Shown here: positions 51,791 to 60,120 of the stretch, one piece after another
Position numbering within the stretch: the first letter of the stretch is position 1
How the letters are laid out: every line of letters starts with the position of its first letter
Assembly (NCBI GenBank): GCA_022819945.1
Contig: JAJEGI010000178.1
Span: 1-64,000, forward strand
Length of the DNA: 64,000 bases
DNA from: Candidatus Poribacteria bacterium
GTDB lineage: Bacteria; Poribacteria; WGA-4E; WGA-3G
Direction of reading: 5' to 3'
Position numbers and translations under genes: made by a program
Notes under the pieces: model-generated
Told to the model about the DNA's origin: nothing
The model's database searches: none
The model's input: only the letters and a program-made list of their open reading frames with translations

Positions 51791-53170
51791 ATGATTTACT
51801 TTTTGACAGGATACGTCGCTTTTGAAGAGTTTGTCCTAAAGTTTCTACCCGTCAGTGATACTGTCTATTCCTATTTAAGATTTTTGGGCGAGATGCTCAT
51901 CTATATCGCTTTTGGGAAGTTGGTCATCCATAAACTCTATAAAGGTATCCCGTTCGTCAAAACAGCAATTGATTTACCAATTATCGGATTTTATAGCGTC
52001 GTTCTACTCTCAATACTCGTGAACGGGTCTCCCTTGATGGGAAGTCTTTACAACATCCGACCAATGGCTCGGTATATCGTGCTCTTTTATCTCGTTGCAA
52101 ACTCTTCCTTATCGGAAAGAAAAATTACGACGTTTTTACGAATAATCCTCGGGATCGGTATCTTCCAACTCGCGGCAGGTCTCATTCAATGGGTCGGGGG
52201 ACCCCCTGCATTTGATTTCTTCCTACCGCGTCCGTCAACGATCGGGATCGCTGGATTTACAAAAGAATACAGGTTACTTGAGATCGGCAGAGAAATTGGA
52301 AGTATCTACGGAACTTTAGGCGATACCGTGATTTACGGCATCTTTATGATTCTTGTCCTCATTGTCTATCTGTCTCGTGTCCGACAATTGGAGTATCTAA
52401 ATCTACTCGGTGCAGCAATACTATTTTTCTTTATCGCACGTTCATATTCACGCGCTGCGACCTTTTCCGCACTCCTCGCGGCGGGTGCGTGGTATTATTT
52501 CCATTACGGATGGAAAAAGACGCTCCAGTTAGCATGCGTAACCGCGTTGGTCTTCGGTTTTTTATTGGCAGTCGTAAACCCATTCGGTCTCGAATACATA
52601 AACCCGCGCAAAGCAAAGGTTGGACTCGTCGGCAACGTAACAGGTGTATTTTCCGGTTCCTATGTCCGTATCGCACAAAAACAGAGACTCGGAGCATTGA
52701 TCGGAAATGTCCCGACAGTCCTCGTAAACAAACCTATCTTAGGCTATGGCGCAGACCAGAACGCTACGATTGAAAGACTCAACATGAGCAAACGCTCATT
52801 CCTCCTGAAGGTGCTCAGTAAAAGTGGTTTCAAAGACGTGTATTGGGTGGCGATCCTCTGTTTTTATGGGCTATTGGGACTCGGTTTTTTCGCTTTAATC
52901 TTTTACCAACTCTTTCGCGCCGCGCTAAACCTTTACAAAAGATCCGTCAGTACATCATCTGTTATAAACGCGAGTGTCCCCGCTTCACGCTTGACACAGC
53001 AAATTGCAATCATCATGCTCTGCCTCGTCGCTGTTACCGTATTCTTGCTTTTTTTTAATCGAACCCTTGAATATCGAGGCTACGGTTTTTACTTTTGGCT
53101 CTGTGCAGGTCTTATGTTCGCCAGTGATAGGGCACTGCCAACCTATAGACCTTTGAAGATCACACTATGA
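51791..53170 (+). CDS. O-antigen ligase/Wzy-like polymerase membrane protein
   Basis: 459 residues, about 11 membrane segments (for example MLIYIAFGKLVIHKLY; IFMILVLIVYLS; LGLGFFALIFYQLF). IARSYSRAATFSALLAAGAW fits the Wzy_C-type core and the polar loop between about residues 265 and 335 (KPILGYGADQNATIERLNMS) resembles the large periplasmic loop of Wzy/WaaL proteins. It would polymerise or ligate glycan repeat units in the periplasm. The stop overlaps the next start as ATGA. Confidence 0.7.
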   Translation: MIYFLTGYVAFEEFVLKFLPVSDTVYSYLRFLGEMLIYIAFGKLVIHKLYKGIPFVKTAIDLPIIGFYSVVLLSILVNGSPLMGSLYNIRPMARYIVLFYLVANSSLSERKITTFLRIILGIGIFQLAAGLIQWVGGPPAFDFFLPRPSTIGIAGFTKEYRLLEIGREIGSIYGTLGDTVIYGIFMILVLIVYLSRVRQLEYLNLLGAAILFFFIARSYSRAATFSALLAAGAWYYFHYGWKKTLQLACVTALVFGFLLAVVNPFGLEYINPRKAKVGLVGNVTGVFSGSYVRIAQKQRLGALIGNVPTVLVNKPILGYGADQNATIERLNMSKRSFLLKVLSKSGFKDVYWVAILCFYGLLGLGFFALIFYQLFRAALNLYKRSVSTSSVINASVPASRLTQQIAIIMLCLVAVTVFLLFFNRTLEYRGYGFYFWLCAGLMFASDRALPTYRPLKITL

Positions 53171-54924
53171 AGTTTTTTGTGTCTATGCTAATTGTTGATA
53201 CACATTTCCACTTTACAAATGCTTATCGGGCTTTTAACAAGTTTCGCCGAAAGTTTTGTCCAATTCAGGACTTACGTAGTGTCCTTTGCTGGGTTTTTGC
53301 TTGGGTATTTCTTCAAGGTTTAAAACCTCACCAGCGGCGTGCGGGCCGTAGGCCCTCATCAGCAAATTGCGTGAGTCCTATAATTTTATCGGTTTTAATA
53401 ATGTTGTTTTTGAATGTCGGATGTGAACAGGAAAAGCCGTTGCCTGATATGCTACATTTAGAAATTGACACACACAATGCCCAACCGCTTCGCCATGCAC
53501 TCTACGGATTCAACACAAACATGATCAGTGGTGATTATGGTTACCTTGATCCCGATTTTATCGAATTAACCAAAGTGCTTGCTCCAAAGACTTTGCGGTT
53601 TCCGGGTGGTACCGTAGGGAACTTCTATCACTGGGAACCCGGCGGCTTTTTTCAGGATGAAATGGCATCAACCCTCAACCCAAGACTGAATCAACGAAAT
53701 AACGGAAATTACGTCAAACTTCAAAGACGGCGGAACGGTAAAATTCTTTTTGACGATTTTATGCAGTTATGCGACATGCTAAGCATAACCCCTGTTGTTG
53801 TTGTGAACTTATGGACAGGCAGTCCAGAAGAGAGTGCAGCATGGGTGCGTTATACGAAAAATAAAGGGTATCAGGTTGAACATTGGGAACTTGGCAACGA
53901 GTTCTATCTGCCGCATTACCTCAACAAATACCCTACGGTTGAAACCTACATAGCCGATGCCAAAAAACACGCCGCAGCGATGAAAGCCGTTAACCCAGAT
54001 ATAAAAGTATCTGTTTGTGCTTCGCCAATCGCTTTCCACAAAGAAGGTTGGCTGGTAAAAACACAGCAACGGAAATGGGATAAAGGACTTGCAGTAGATA
54101 CCAGTTTTTTCGATGCCTACACTGTCCATGTCTACGCCTACAAAGCAGTCAGGAAAAAGAAAATGGAGGAGATGCGAGGCTATCTCATCGGGTGGATCCA
54201 CTTTGCCGTCGCCGAGGCACTTGATTACTATGAAAAATTATTTCCGAATAAGGAAATGTGGATAACCGAGTGGAACATCGCGAATCCTGCTAACCGTGTT
54301 GCAAACACACAACTCCATGCAATGTACGTTGGCGATTTTTTTATCAAGATGTTAACAATGCCTAAGGTTACACAAGCAAACTTTCATGTTATCACTGGTC
54401 CCGGCAAAGGATTCCCAGTGTTTTCGCCGATAACACCCGCAAAATCCGGCACCTTTTGGAAATATGGCGGTGAACCCGATTCAGATTACGGCAACACAAT
54501 TCGGCGTGCTGTCTATCCCGCTTTTCAACTGATTGGCGAGGCATTCGCAGACGCAGATACACAGTTCGCGCTCTCAGTGAAAAATCATCCTATTCTCGCG
54601 GGTGCTATTGAATATCAAGGAGAACGGATGCCCGGTATTCAGGCACAAGCCATTGGTGGAAAAGCAGCAAAAAACCTTATTGTCCTCGTGAGCAATCGTA
54701 CAGGTGAACAGCACACAGTACAACTTTTAATCGATGGCAAACGCTACAAAGACAGTGTCACCTATCGTTATGTTGCCAATGAGAGACTCAACGCCACGAA
54801 CGGAGGCAATGCCGAAATGGAGGGATCCGGTGAAATTGAAGTCCGTATCCAAGAATGGACTGGGAAAGCGACAGAACTCGTCATTCCGAAAAATAGTTTC
54901 GGGATCCTTTTAATAGATCCTTAA
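53167..54924 (+). CDS. Putative glycoside-hydrolase lipoprotein interrupted in its signal by a repeat
   Basis: 585 residues from the ATG at 53167, which overlaps the previous stop (ATGA). Residues 34-73 are encoded by an inserted repeat. Without it the chain would read FCPILSVLIMLFLNVGC, a lipoprotein signal. The mature part resembles GH39/GH51/GH79-type barrels: LRFPGGTVGNFYHWEPGG, VVNLWTGSPEESAAWVRY, HWELGNEFYL with an E acid/base in the N-E pair, and MWITEWNIANPANRV with a nucleophile-type Glu. It likely cleaves a polysaccharide at the outer membrane. Translation may instead begin at a GTG at 53371 inside the repeat, which would restore a normal signal. Confidence 0.7.
   Translation: MKFFVSMLIVDTHFHFTNAYRAFNKFRRKFCPIQDLRSVLCWVFAWVFLQGLKPHQRRAGRRPSSANCVSPIILSVLIMLFLNVGCEQEKPLPDMLHLEIDTHNAQPLRHALYGFNTNMISGDYGYLDPDFIELTKVLAPKTLRFPGGTVGNFYHWEPGGFFQDEMASTLNPRLNQRNNGNYVKLQRRRNGKILFDDFMQLCDMLSITPVVVVNLWTGSPEESAAWVRYTKNKGYQVEHWELGNEFYLPHYLNKYPTVETYIADAKKHAAAMKAVNPDIKVSVCASPIAFHKEGWLVKTQQRKWDKGLAVDTSFFDAYTVHVYAYKAVRKKKMEEMRGYLIGWIHFAVAEALDYYEKLFPNKEMWITEWNIANPANRVANTQLHAMYVGDFFIKMLTMPKVTQANFHVITGPGKGFPVFSPITPAKSGTFWKYGGEPDSDYGNTIRRAVYPAFQLIGEAFADADTQFALSVKNHPILAGAIEYQGERMPGIQAQAIGGKAAKNLIVLVSNRTGEQHTVQLLIDGKRYKDSVTYRYVANERLNATNGGNAEMEGSGEIEVRIQEWTGKATELVIPKNSFGILLIDP
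53262..53385. mobile_element. Family A MITE-like insertion, 116 bp plus AATT duplication, in a coding region
   Basis: CAGGACTTACGTAG at the left and GCGTGAGTCCTAT at the right are inverted relatives of the family A ends. AATT at 53262-53265 and again at 53382-53385 is the target duplication. Together 120 bp were added (40 codons), keeping the frame of the host gene open. Confidence 0.75.
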
Positions 54925-54931
54925 CTGCCCT

Positions 54932-55099
54932 GCAAGGAACTTTAGAAAATCGGTGTCTTTTTTAATACCGCAGGAAACATAGCCCGTGATGAAGCAGATC
55001 GCTTATGGGCGAGTACGCCGCAAAATGGAGGGCGGGTCTACGGGGAAGCACTTCAAATGCCAAATCTACCCTAACCGAACCGCAAGGAACTTTAAAAAA
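54932..55099. repeat. Repeat segment with direct GCAAGGAACTTTA ends
   Basis: GCAAGGAACTTTA at 54932-54944 and at 55082-55094 bracket about 140 bp. Inside are the 34-bp sequence shared with 49603-49636, GGGTCTACGGGGAAGCAC and CCTAACCGAACC. The same last part recurs twice at 56141-56270. Confidence 0.65.
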
Positions 55100-56095
55100 G
55101 TGATATTTGTTGTAGGGAATAGTCGTAGTGGCACAACGATGATGGGACGTATATTAGGAAAACATCCGAGTGTTTACACCTTTGGCGAACTCCATTTCTT
55201 TGGTCAACTCTGTGCACCACCCTTTTCATCGGAATTACCTCAGGAGGAGATAGAAGAACTCGCTGCACAGTTATATTGTATTCAACGGGAGGGCTATCGC
55301 ACACATGGGAACCCGCAGCGTTTCATAAGCGAAGCGCAGAAATTTCTTAAATGTTTAACCGCGCATCCCAAAACATCAACCGCTCTCTTTGAAGCCTTTC
55401 TCTGTCATGAAACCGCTGAAAACGGGGGCATTATTCCGTGTGACCAAACGCCACGTAATGTCTTTTACATTGCCGATATCCTTGAACTTTACCCAAACGC
55501 ACGGGTTATTAACATGATACGTGATCCGCGCGATGTCCTATTATCTCAAAAAAGGAAGTGGAAACGCCGATTCCTCGGCGGTAGTGATATGCCTATGAAA
55601 GAAACATTGCGTGATTGGATGAACTATCATCCGATAACCATCAGCCATATTTGGCGCACTGCTGTTAATGCCGCCGAGCAGTTTGGACAGCACGATCGAG
55701 TTATCTCTGTCTACTTTGAGAAACTTCTCATGCACCCAGACGCGACCGTCAAGAACATCTGTGATTTTGTAGGCGTTACCTACACCGATGACATGCTCCA
55801 AGTGCCACAGGTCGGTTCTTCCGTCGAAGAAGATCAGCCGCGACAACTCGGGATAAACCCGCAACGCGCACACAGTTGGCAGGACGGTGAACTCAGTTCC
55901 GCTGAAATTTATCTCAACCAGACCGTGACCGCAGCACTGATGAAGAAACATAACTATACGCCTGTAGCAATAAAACCGAATATCGCAAGTTTGACGTTTC
56001 ATCTATTGACCTTTCCAGTGAAATTAGGTGGCGCATTTCTCTTTAACCTTGACCGGATGAAGAATATCCGTGAAACCCTAAAAAGACGAATTTGA
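55100..56095 (+). CDS. PAPS-dependent sulfotransferase 3
   Basis: 331 residues from the GTG at 55100. PAPS loop FVVGNSRSGTTMMGRILG is at the N-terminus and RVINMIRDPRDVLLSQKRKW is the 3'-phosphate site. Later LRDWMNYHPITISHIWRTAV and YFEKLLMHPDATVKNICDF are typical. An in-frame ATG at 54989 would add 37 residues (MKQIAYGRVRRKMEGG...), but those codons are a dispersed repeat, so the GTG, preceded by AAGGAA, is preferred. The family usually starts a few residues before the loop, as here. Fits a sulfated-glycan pathway. Confidence 0.8.
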   Translation: MIFVVGNSRSGTTMMGRILGKHPSVYTFGELHFFGQLCAPPFSSELPQEEIEELAAQLYCIQREGYRTHGNPQRFISEAQKFLKCLTAHPKTSTALFEAFLCHETAENGGIIPCDQTPRNVFYIADILELYPNARVINMIRDPRDVLLSQKRKWKRRFLGGSDMPMKETLRDWMNYHPITISHIWRTAVNAAEQFGQHDRVISVYFEKLLMHPDATVKNICDFVGVTYTDDMLQVPQVGSSVEEDQPRQLGINPQRAHSWQDGELSSAEIYLNQTVTAALMKKHNYTPVAIKPNIASLTFHLLTFPVKLGGAFLFNLDRMKNIRETLKRRI

Positions 56096-56128
56096 TTCTA
56101 ATTAGTACTCGGAGACATAGCTCGTAAT

Positions 56129-56283
56129 GAAATGAAGAGCGGTTCTACGGGGAAGCACATCAAGTTTCAAATCTGCCTAACCGAACTGCAAAGTAATATA
56201 AAAATATGAAATGGAGAGCGGATCTACGGAGAAGCCCATCAAGTTTCAGATCTGCCTAACCAAACTGCAAAGTAATATAAAAT
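56129..56283. repeat. Two tandem ~79-bp repeat units upstream of sulfotransferase 4
   Basis: Unit 1 (56129-56207) and unit 2 (56208-56283) share GAAATG-AGAGCGG-TCTACGG, ATCAAGTTTCA-ATCTGCC and ACTGCAAAGTAATATAAAA. A third relative is at 55023-55099. Unit 2 ends at the next gene's ATG. Confidence 0.8.
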
Positions 56284-57285
56284 ATGATTGCCCAAATTAA
56301 TCCGAATTATATCAAAACGCGTCCAATGAAAGCACTAACGCGCCTCATGAGTTATGCTTTCTTTGAAGGTCGTCCTGTAACCACAAAAGGTCGCTGGATC
56401 AATCCACTTGTCTTGTCTCTTTTGAAAACAATTTCCAGAAATAATTCCAAATACAAGCCTGTTGAAAAACCGATCTTCATCTTAGGCACCGGGCGGAGCG
56501 GCACCACAATACTCGGCATCGTGCTTTCCATGCACAGAGAAGTCGGCTATCTCAACGAACCCAAGGCGATATGGCATCTGATCCATCCCTATGAAGACAT
56601 CATCGGAAACTACAGTCAATCCGACGCAAAGTATCGTCTCACCGCCGAAGATGCAACAGACGAAATGCGTCAACGCGCTCACCAAATGTTCGGTGCTTAT
56701 TTGACAGCAACCTATTCAAAGCGTCTCGTTGATAAATATCCAGAGCTTATTTTCAGAGTGGATTTCGTTCGCTCTCTATTCCCCGATGCCCGTTTTATCT
56801 TTCTCGTGCGGAACGGTTGGGATACGTGTCATTCGATTGCAACTTGGTCAAAACGCCTCGGTGTTCAGATTAATGGCGGGAAGCACGACTGGTGGGGAGT
56901 GAATGATCGGAAATGGAGGCTTTTAGTTGAACAACTCGTTGAAACAGATTTAATGTTCTCTAAAATCGCTGACGAGGTTAAGCATTTTGAACGGCATCTC
57001 GATAGAGCCGCCGTAGAATGGATACTCACTATGCAAGAAGGACTCCGTTTGATGCAAGCCTCATCGGACTGTATTCATCTCATCCGTTTTGAGGATTTGA
57101 CGTTAGAACCAGATAAGACCGTCGCCGCGTTGTGCGACTTTTGCGAACTGTCAACGGATAGTAAATTCAGTGCGTATGCACGGCAGACCTTGCATCCCGT
57201 CCCCGCCAGAAAACCGTTTGATATTCATCCGAAAATTGCCCCTATTTTCCATGACACGATGGCAAAATTAAGGTATGATAGTTAG
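56284..57285 (+). CDS. PAPS-dependent sulfotransferase 4
   Basis: 333 residues. The PAPS loop FILGTGRSGTTILGIVLSM starts at about residue 67, after a helical N-terminal extension (KALTRLMSYAFFEGRP). The 3'-phosphate site is RFIFLVRNGWDTCHSIATW. ATYSKRLVDKYPELIFRVDF lies between. HLIRFEDLTLEPDKTVAALC completes the core. The start codon is placed directly behind a tandem repeat and has no evident ribosome site, which may mean low or repeat-dependent translation. Confidence 0.85.
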   Translation: MIAQINPNYIKTRPMKALTRLMSYAFFEGRPVTTKGRWINPLVLSLLKTISRNNSKYKPVEKPIFILGTGRSGTTILGIVLSMHREVGYLNEPKAIWHLIHPYEDIIGNYSQSDAKYRLTAEDATDEMRQRAHQMFGAYLTATYSKRLVDKYPELIFRVDFVRSLFPDARFIFLVRNGWDTCHSIATWSKRLGVQINGGKHDWWGVNDRKWRLLVEQLVETDLMFSKIADEVKHFERHLDRAAVEWILTMQEGLRLMQASSDCIHLIRFEDLTLEPDKTVAALCDFCELSTDSKFSAYARQTLHPVPARKPFDIHPKIAPIFHDTMAKLRYDS

Positions 57286-57362
57286 AGACACTTTTTAACA
57301 TGAGTGGACTGGAAAAATAAAATAACCGTATAAATCCACAGCTTATTTCAAAAGGAGTTAAG

Positions 57363-57920
57363 ATGAGATTACTGACGCTATTGATTGTATTAACGTTCTG
57401 CACATCCGTATTGCTTACCGGATGTGACCAACGGATGAAACAGCCAATTATGGAGATTGTTACGCCTCCAGACACGGAGATTGTTACACCTACACAGAAC
57501 TCTTTAGAAAAAGCGCAAGCTGCAATGGAAAAAGTCAATGAAAGACGGACTGAAGTCCACCAAATGGCAGAAGAAACTGGTGATTTTTCTATTATATTCA
57601 CTGCTTCTGAGGACATCTTCAAAGAAGAACTTGGTTTTAGAAAGGGGCTATGGGTCGATTTGGTAGAAATATATCGCCAAGAGAACCTCGAAAATGCTGA
57701 GTTGTTGGAAGGACTTGAAAATATCGAAGATGCCTTTGTTGAGAAACTAAACGAGGATACATTTGGAATGTTTTACTTCCAGTATATCAGAACCTTTGAT
57801 GTGCTAATCGTTGAATATCTCCGTCTATCGTATGAATTCCCTGAAGCGAATGAGCAAGAACTCTTCACACGCTTCAGAGAATCTGTGAGGAATGAAGAAA
57901 TAGCCATAGTATTTCCTTAA
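57363..57920 (+). CDS. Small lipoprotein of unknown function
   Basis: 185 residues. Clear lipoprotein signal (LLIVLTFCTSVLLTGC). The mature part starts with a short duplicated phrase (MEIVTPPDTEIVTP), then is strongly helical and acidic (LEKAQAAMEKVNERRTEVHQ, LENAELLEGLENIEDAFVEK, TRFRESVRNEEIAIVF). Probably a periplasmic helical bundle on the outer membrane. AAGGAG precedes the ATG. I do not recognise the family. Confidence 0.65.
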   Translation: MRLLTLLIVLTFCTSVLLTGCDQRMKQPIMEIVTPPDTEIVTPTQNSLEKAQAAMEKVNERRTEVHQMAEETGDFSIIFTASEDIFKEELGFRKGLWVDLVEIYRQENLENAELLEGLENIEDAFVEKLNEDTFGMFYFQYIRTFDVLIVEYLRLSYEFPEANEQELFTRFRESVRNEEIAIVFP

Positions 57921-58129
57921 GAGCCATTTACAGCGGTTTGGTAAAGAACACCCTCGTCAAACATATCAAACATGGTTTAGCGCGTATCAATGGGTTCGGC
58001 AAATAAGGGATTTCCATCTACGATTTAGAAGGAAACCACCGTCTTTGCCAAAATGCGAAAAGCCAAGAGTGTTGTAGACTCACATGACTTAATTTCAACT
58101 ATAGGGGCGGGTTTTCCTCCCCCGAATAA
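57921..58129. other. Gap with no gene seen
   Basis: Space between the lipoprotein and the sorting-domain remnant. It contains GGGGCGGGTTTTCCTCCCCC (58103-58122), a repeat-like hairpin, but no supported ORF. Confidence 0.5.
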
Positions 58130-58312
58130 ATTCGCGGTTTCCAACCCGAAAAACTTGATGACCAAGCCGCAGGCACCTATCGAACACAGACCCGTGCTGC
58201 GTATTGGGATGGACGGAATGACATTGGCGAATCTGTCGCAAGCGGTATCTATTTTTATTCACTTCAGGCGGGGCATTTTAAAGCTACCCGTCAGATGGTA
58301 ATTCTCAAATGA
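58130..58312 (+). pseudogene. Orphan sorting-type C-terminal domain remnant
   Basis: After the stop codon at 58127 the frame reads TQTRAAYWDGRNDIGESVAS, then GIYFYSLQAGHFKATRQMVI and ends LK-stop at 58312. This equals the last ~50 residues of the LRR and FG-GAP proteins (RAAYWDGRNDLNESVASGVY). No start codon or upstream domain remains, so it is the stump of a deleted secreted-protein gene. Confidence 0.85.
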
Positions 58313-58323
58313 TGAGGGGTATA

Positions 58324-59964
58324 ATGATTTCACGTAGCCTTTTAATTATTTGCATCGTAATCTTTGCTTGGACTCCCGCTCTGGCGGATGCCGATTCACT
58401 TATCAATGTGCCGCTGAATCCGAATCTTTCCGACTTTAATCGTGAAACTTATCGTTTTGTTCATCGTTTACTTAATAAGCGAGTCTTGCCCGGTATACGG
58501 CGTGGTTCCTTACCGCTCACCCGAAAACAGGTGGCATCTTATCTGATCGAGGTACATCGGAAACAGCAGAATGGCGAAATTACATTGAGTCCCATTGATC
58601 AGGAGCAACTCAACGCTTTGTTAGCGTTCTACAGTGAGGCTGGAACGCAGACCCCGCCTCGCAGACGACTTCACCTAATGACAATGGCGGGTCAAAAGGC
58701 AGGGCAAGACTATCGTTTCTCCTTCGATCTAAGAGCCTCACAACGTACAATCACTCACCTTGTCGATAATCTATCAGAGGAGCCGCCGGTTGAAGGTAAT
58801 ATGTTTGTTACCACTTTCTACCCCCAACTTTATGGACAAGTGGGAGAAACATTCGCCTTTACAACCGATATAGCACATAGATTCGTATACGGTGAAATTT
58901 TTGAAGATCTATTTCCTGATGAAACGAAAATTAGGCAGTTAGAAGGCGACCTCAAAAATCGGACTGCTATTAACGCGTATATGAAATTTAACTTACCGTG
59001 GTTTGAGCTGCAACTCGGACAGGAAACGCTCCAGTGGGGACCTGGTTATCATGATAGCCTATTGATTTCCAAAAACCCCTTGGCGATGGACATGATCAAA
59101 TTGCAAGCCACCTACGATCCTGTGACCTTCACCGCATTCACGGGTGTATTGGAGGACATGGCAGAGGACATTAATGATAAGTATATTTCGGGGCATAGAG
59201 TAGAGGGATATTTCTGGGATAGGTTCGGTTTTGGGCTTTCCGAAGTCGTCGTCTACGGTAACCGTTTTGAGCCGGGGTATCTCAACCCAGTCAATATCTA
59301 CTTGATTAACGAACAACCGATCTCACGAGCAGATGGTCGCGTCCCCGGCAGTGGGGACAACGTTCTCATGAGTGTCGATATGCGGCTTCGACCTATGGAT
59401 AATTTTGAAATTTATGGCGAACTGATGGTTGACGATGGAAATCCGGCCGCAAACTTTAAGCATTGGGATACCAAGTTTGGTATCTTAGGCGGCATATATC
59501 TAACAGATCCGTTTGGCATCGCAGATACCGATTTCTACGCTGAATACGCGTTTATCAATCAATACGCATATACGCACGTGAATCCAGTGAATGTCTACAA
59601 ACACTTCACTACACCTATTGGACATCAGATCGGTTCTGATGCAGACAACTTGTGGCTGGAATTACGTCGCCGGTGGACACATAGGCTTGAGACGGTTTTC
59701 GGTTATGAATTAGAGCGCCACGGGACGGGCAATATTGATAAAGAACATCCGCCTGACGCACCAAAAGATGACCTATGGACACCTTTATCTGGCATTACAC
59801 AAAGCGAGCATCGTCTCTCAGTCGGGGCTAACTGGGTTGTTATTGGGCGGTATTCAATCTATGCGGGGTGGACTCGTGTATGGCGGCAGAATTTAGGAAA
59901 CCGTCTCGATGTACATGAAAATGCAAATGAGATCGAAGCCAAATTCCTCTACCGGTTTCCATAA
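58324..59964 (+). CDS. Wzi-like capsule assembly outer-membrane protein
   Basis: 546 residues. Signal peptide MISRSLLIICIVIFAWTPALA. An alpha-helical N-terminal region (NRETYRFVHRLLNKRVLPG) is followed by an outer-membrane beta-barrel. WGPGYHDSLLISKNPLAMD is the diagnostic Wzi-family segment. The C-terminal strands end EIEAKFLYRFP. Wzi-type proteins help retain or nucleate capsule at the cell surface. The start at 58324 follows GAGGGG with normal spacing; in-frame ATGs at 58309 and 58312 are also possible. It follows the remnant of a deleted secreted gene. Confidence 0.8.
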   Translation: MISRSLLIICIVIFAWTPALADADSLINVPLNPNLSDFNRETYRFVHRLLNKRVLPGIRRGSLPLTRKQVASYLIEVHRKQQNGEITLSPIDQEQLNALLAFYSEAGTQTPPRRRLHLMTMAGQKAGQDYRFSFDLRASQRTITHLVDNLSEEPPVEGNMFVTTFYPQLYGQVGETFAFTTDIAHRFVYGEIFEDLFPDETKIRQLEGDLKNRTAINAYMKFNLPWFELQLGQETLQWGPGYHDSLLISKNPLAMDMIKLQATYDPVTFTAFTGVLEDMAEDINDKYISGHRVEGYFWDRFGFGLSEVVVYGNRFEPGYLNPVNIYLINEQPISRADGRVPGSGDNVLMSVDMRLRPMDNFEIYGELMVDDGNPAANFKHWDTKFGILGGIYLTDPFGIADTDFYAEYAFINQYAYTHVNPVNVYKHFTTPIGHQIGSDADNLWLELRRRWTHRLETVFGYELERHGTGNIDKEHPPDAPKDDLWTPLSGITQSEHRLSVGANWVVIGRYSIYAGWTRVWRQNLGNRLDVHENANEIEAKFLYRFP

Positions 59965-60042
59965 AAAAAATGAAGATTTATGTTTTTTCTATCATCAAAA
60001 CCTATAAAGCGTTGCTCATAAATTTCGTATCGTTAAAACAAA

Positions 60043-60072
60043 TTGGACTTTCGCACTTAAAGTGGGTATAAT
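60043..60072 (+). promoter_or_regulatory. Sigma-70-type promoter of the GT4 / sugar transferase group
   Basis: TTGGAC (60043-60048), 18-base spacer, TATAAT (60067-60072), 48 bp before the glycosyltransferase ATG. Confidence 0.6.
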
Positions 60073-60120
60073 ATATACAGCACCCTTTGATTTGCAACGC
60101 GTATTGGGACGAGGTAAAAG

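Noticed and set aside
58053..58301. 82-codon frame overlapping the sorting-domain remnant
   Set aside because: It reads the remnant out of frame; the frame ending at 58312 matches the sorting domain instead.
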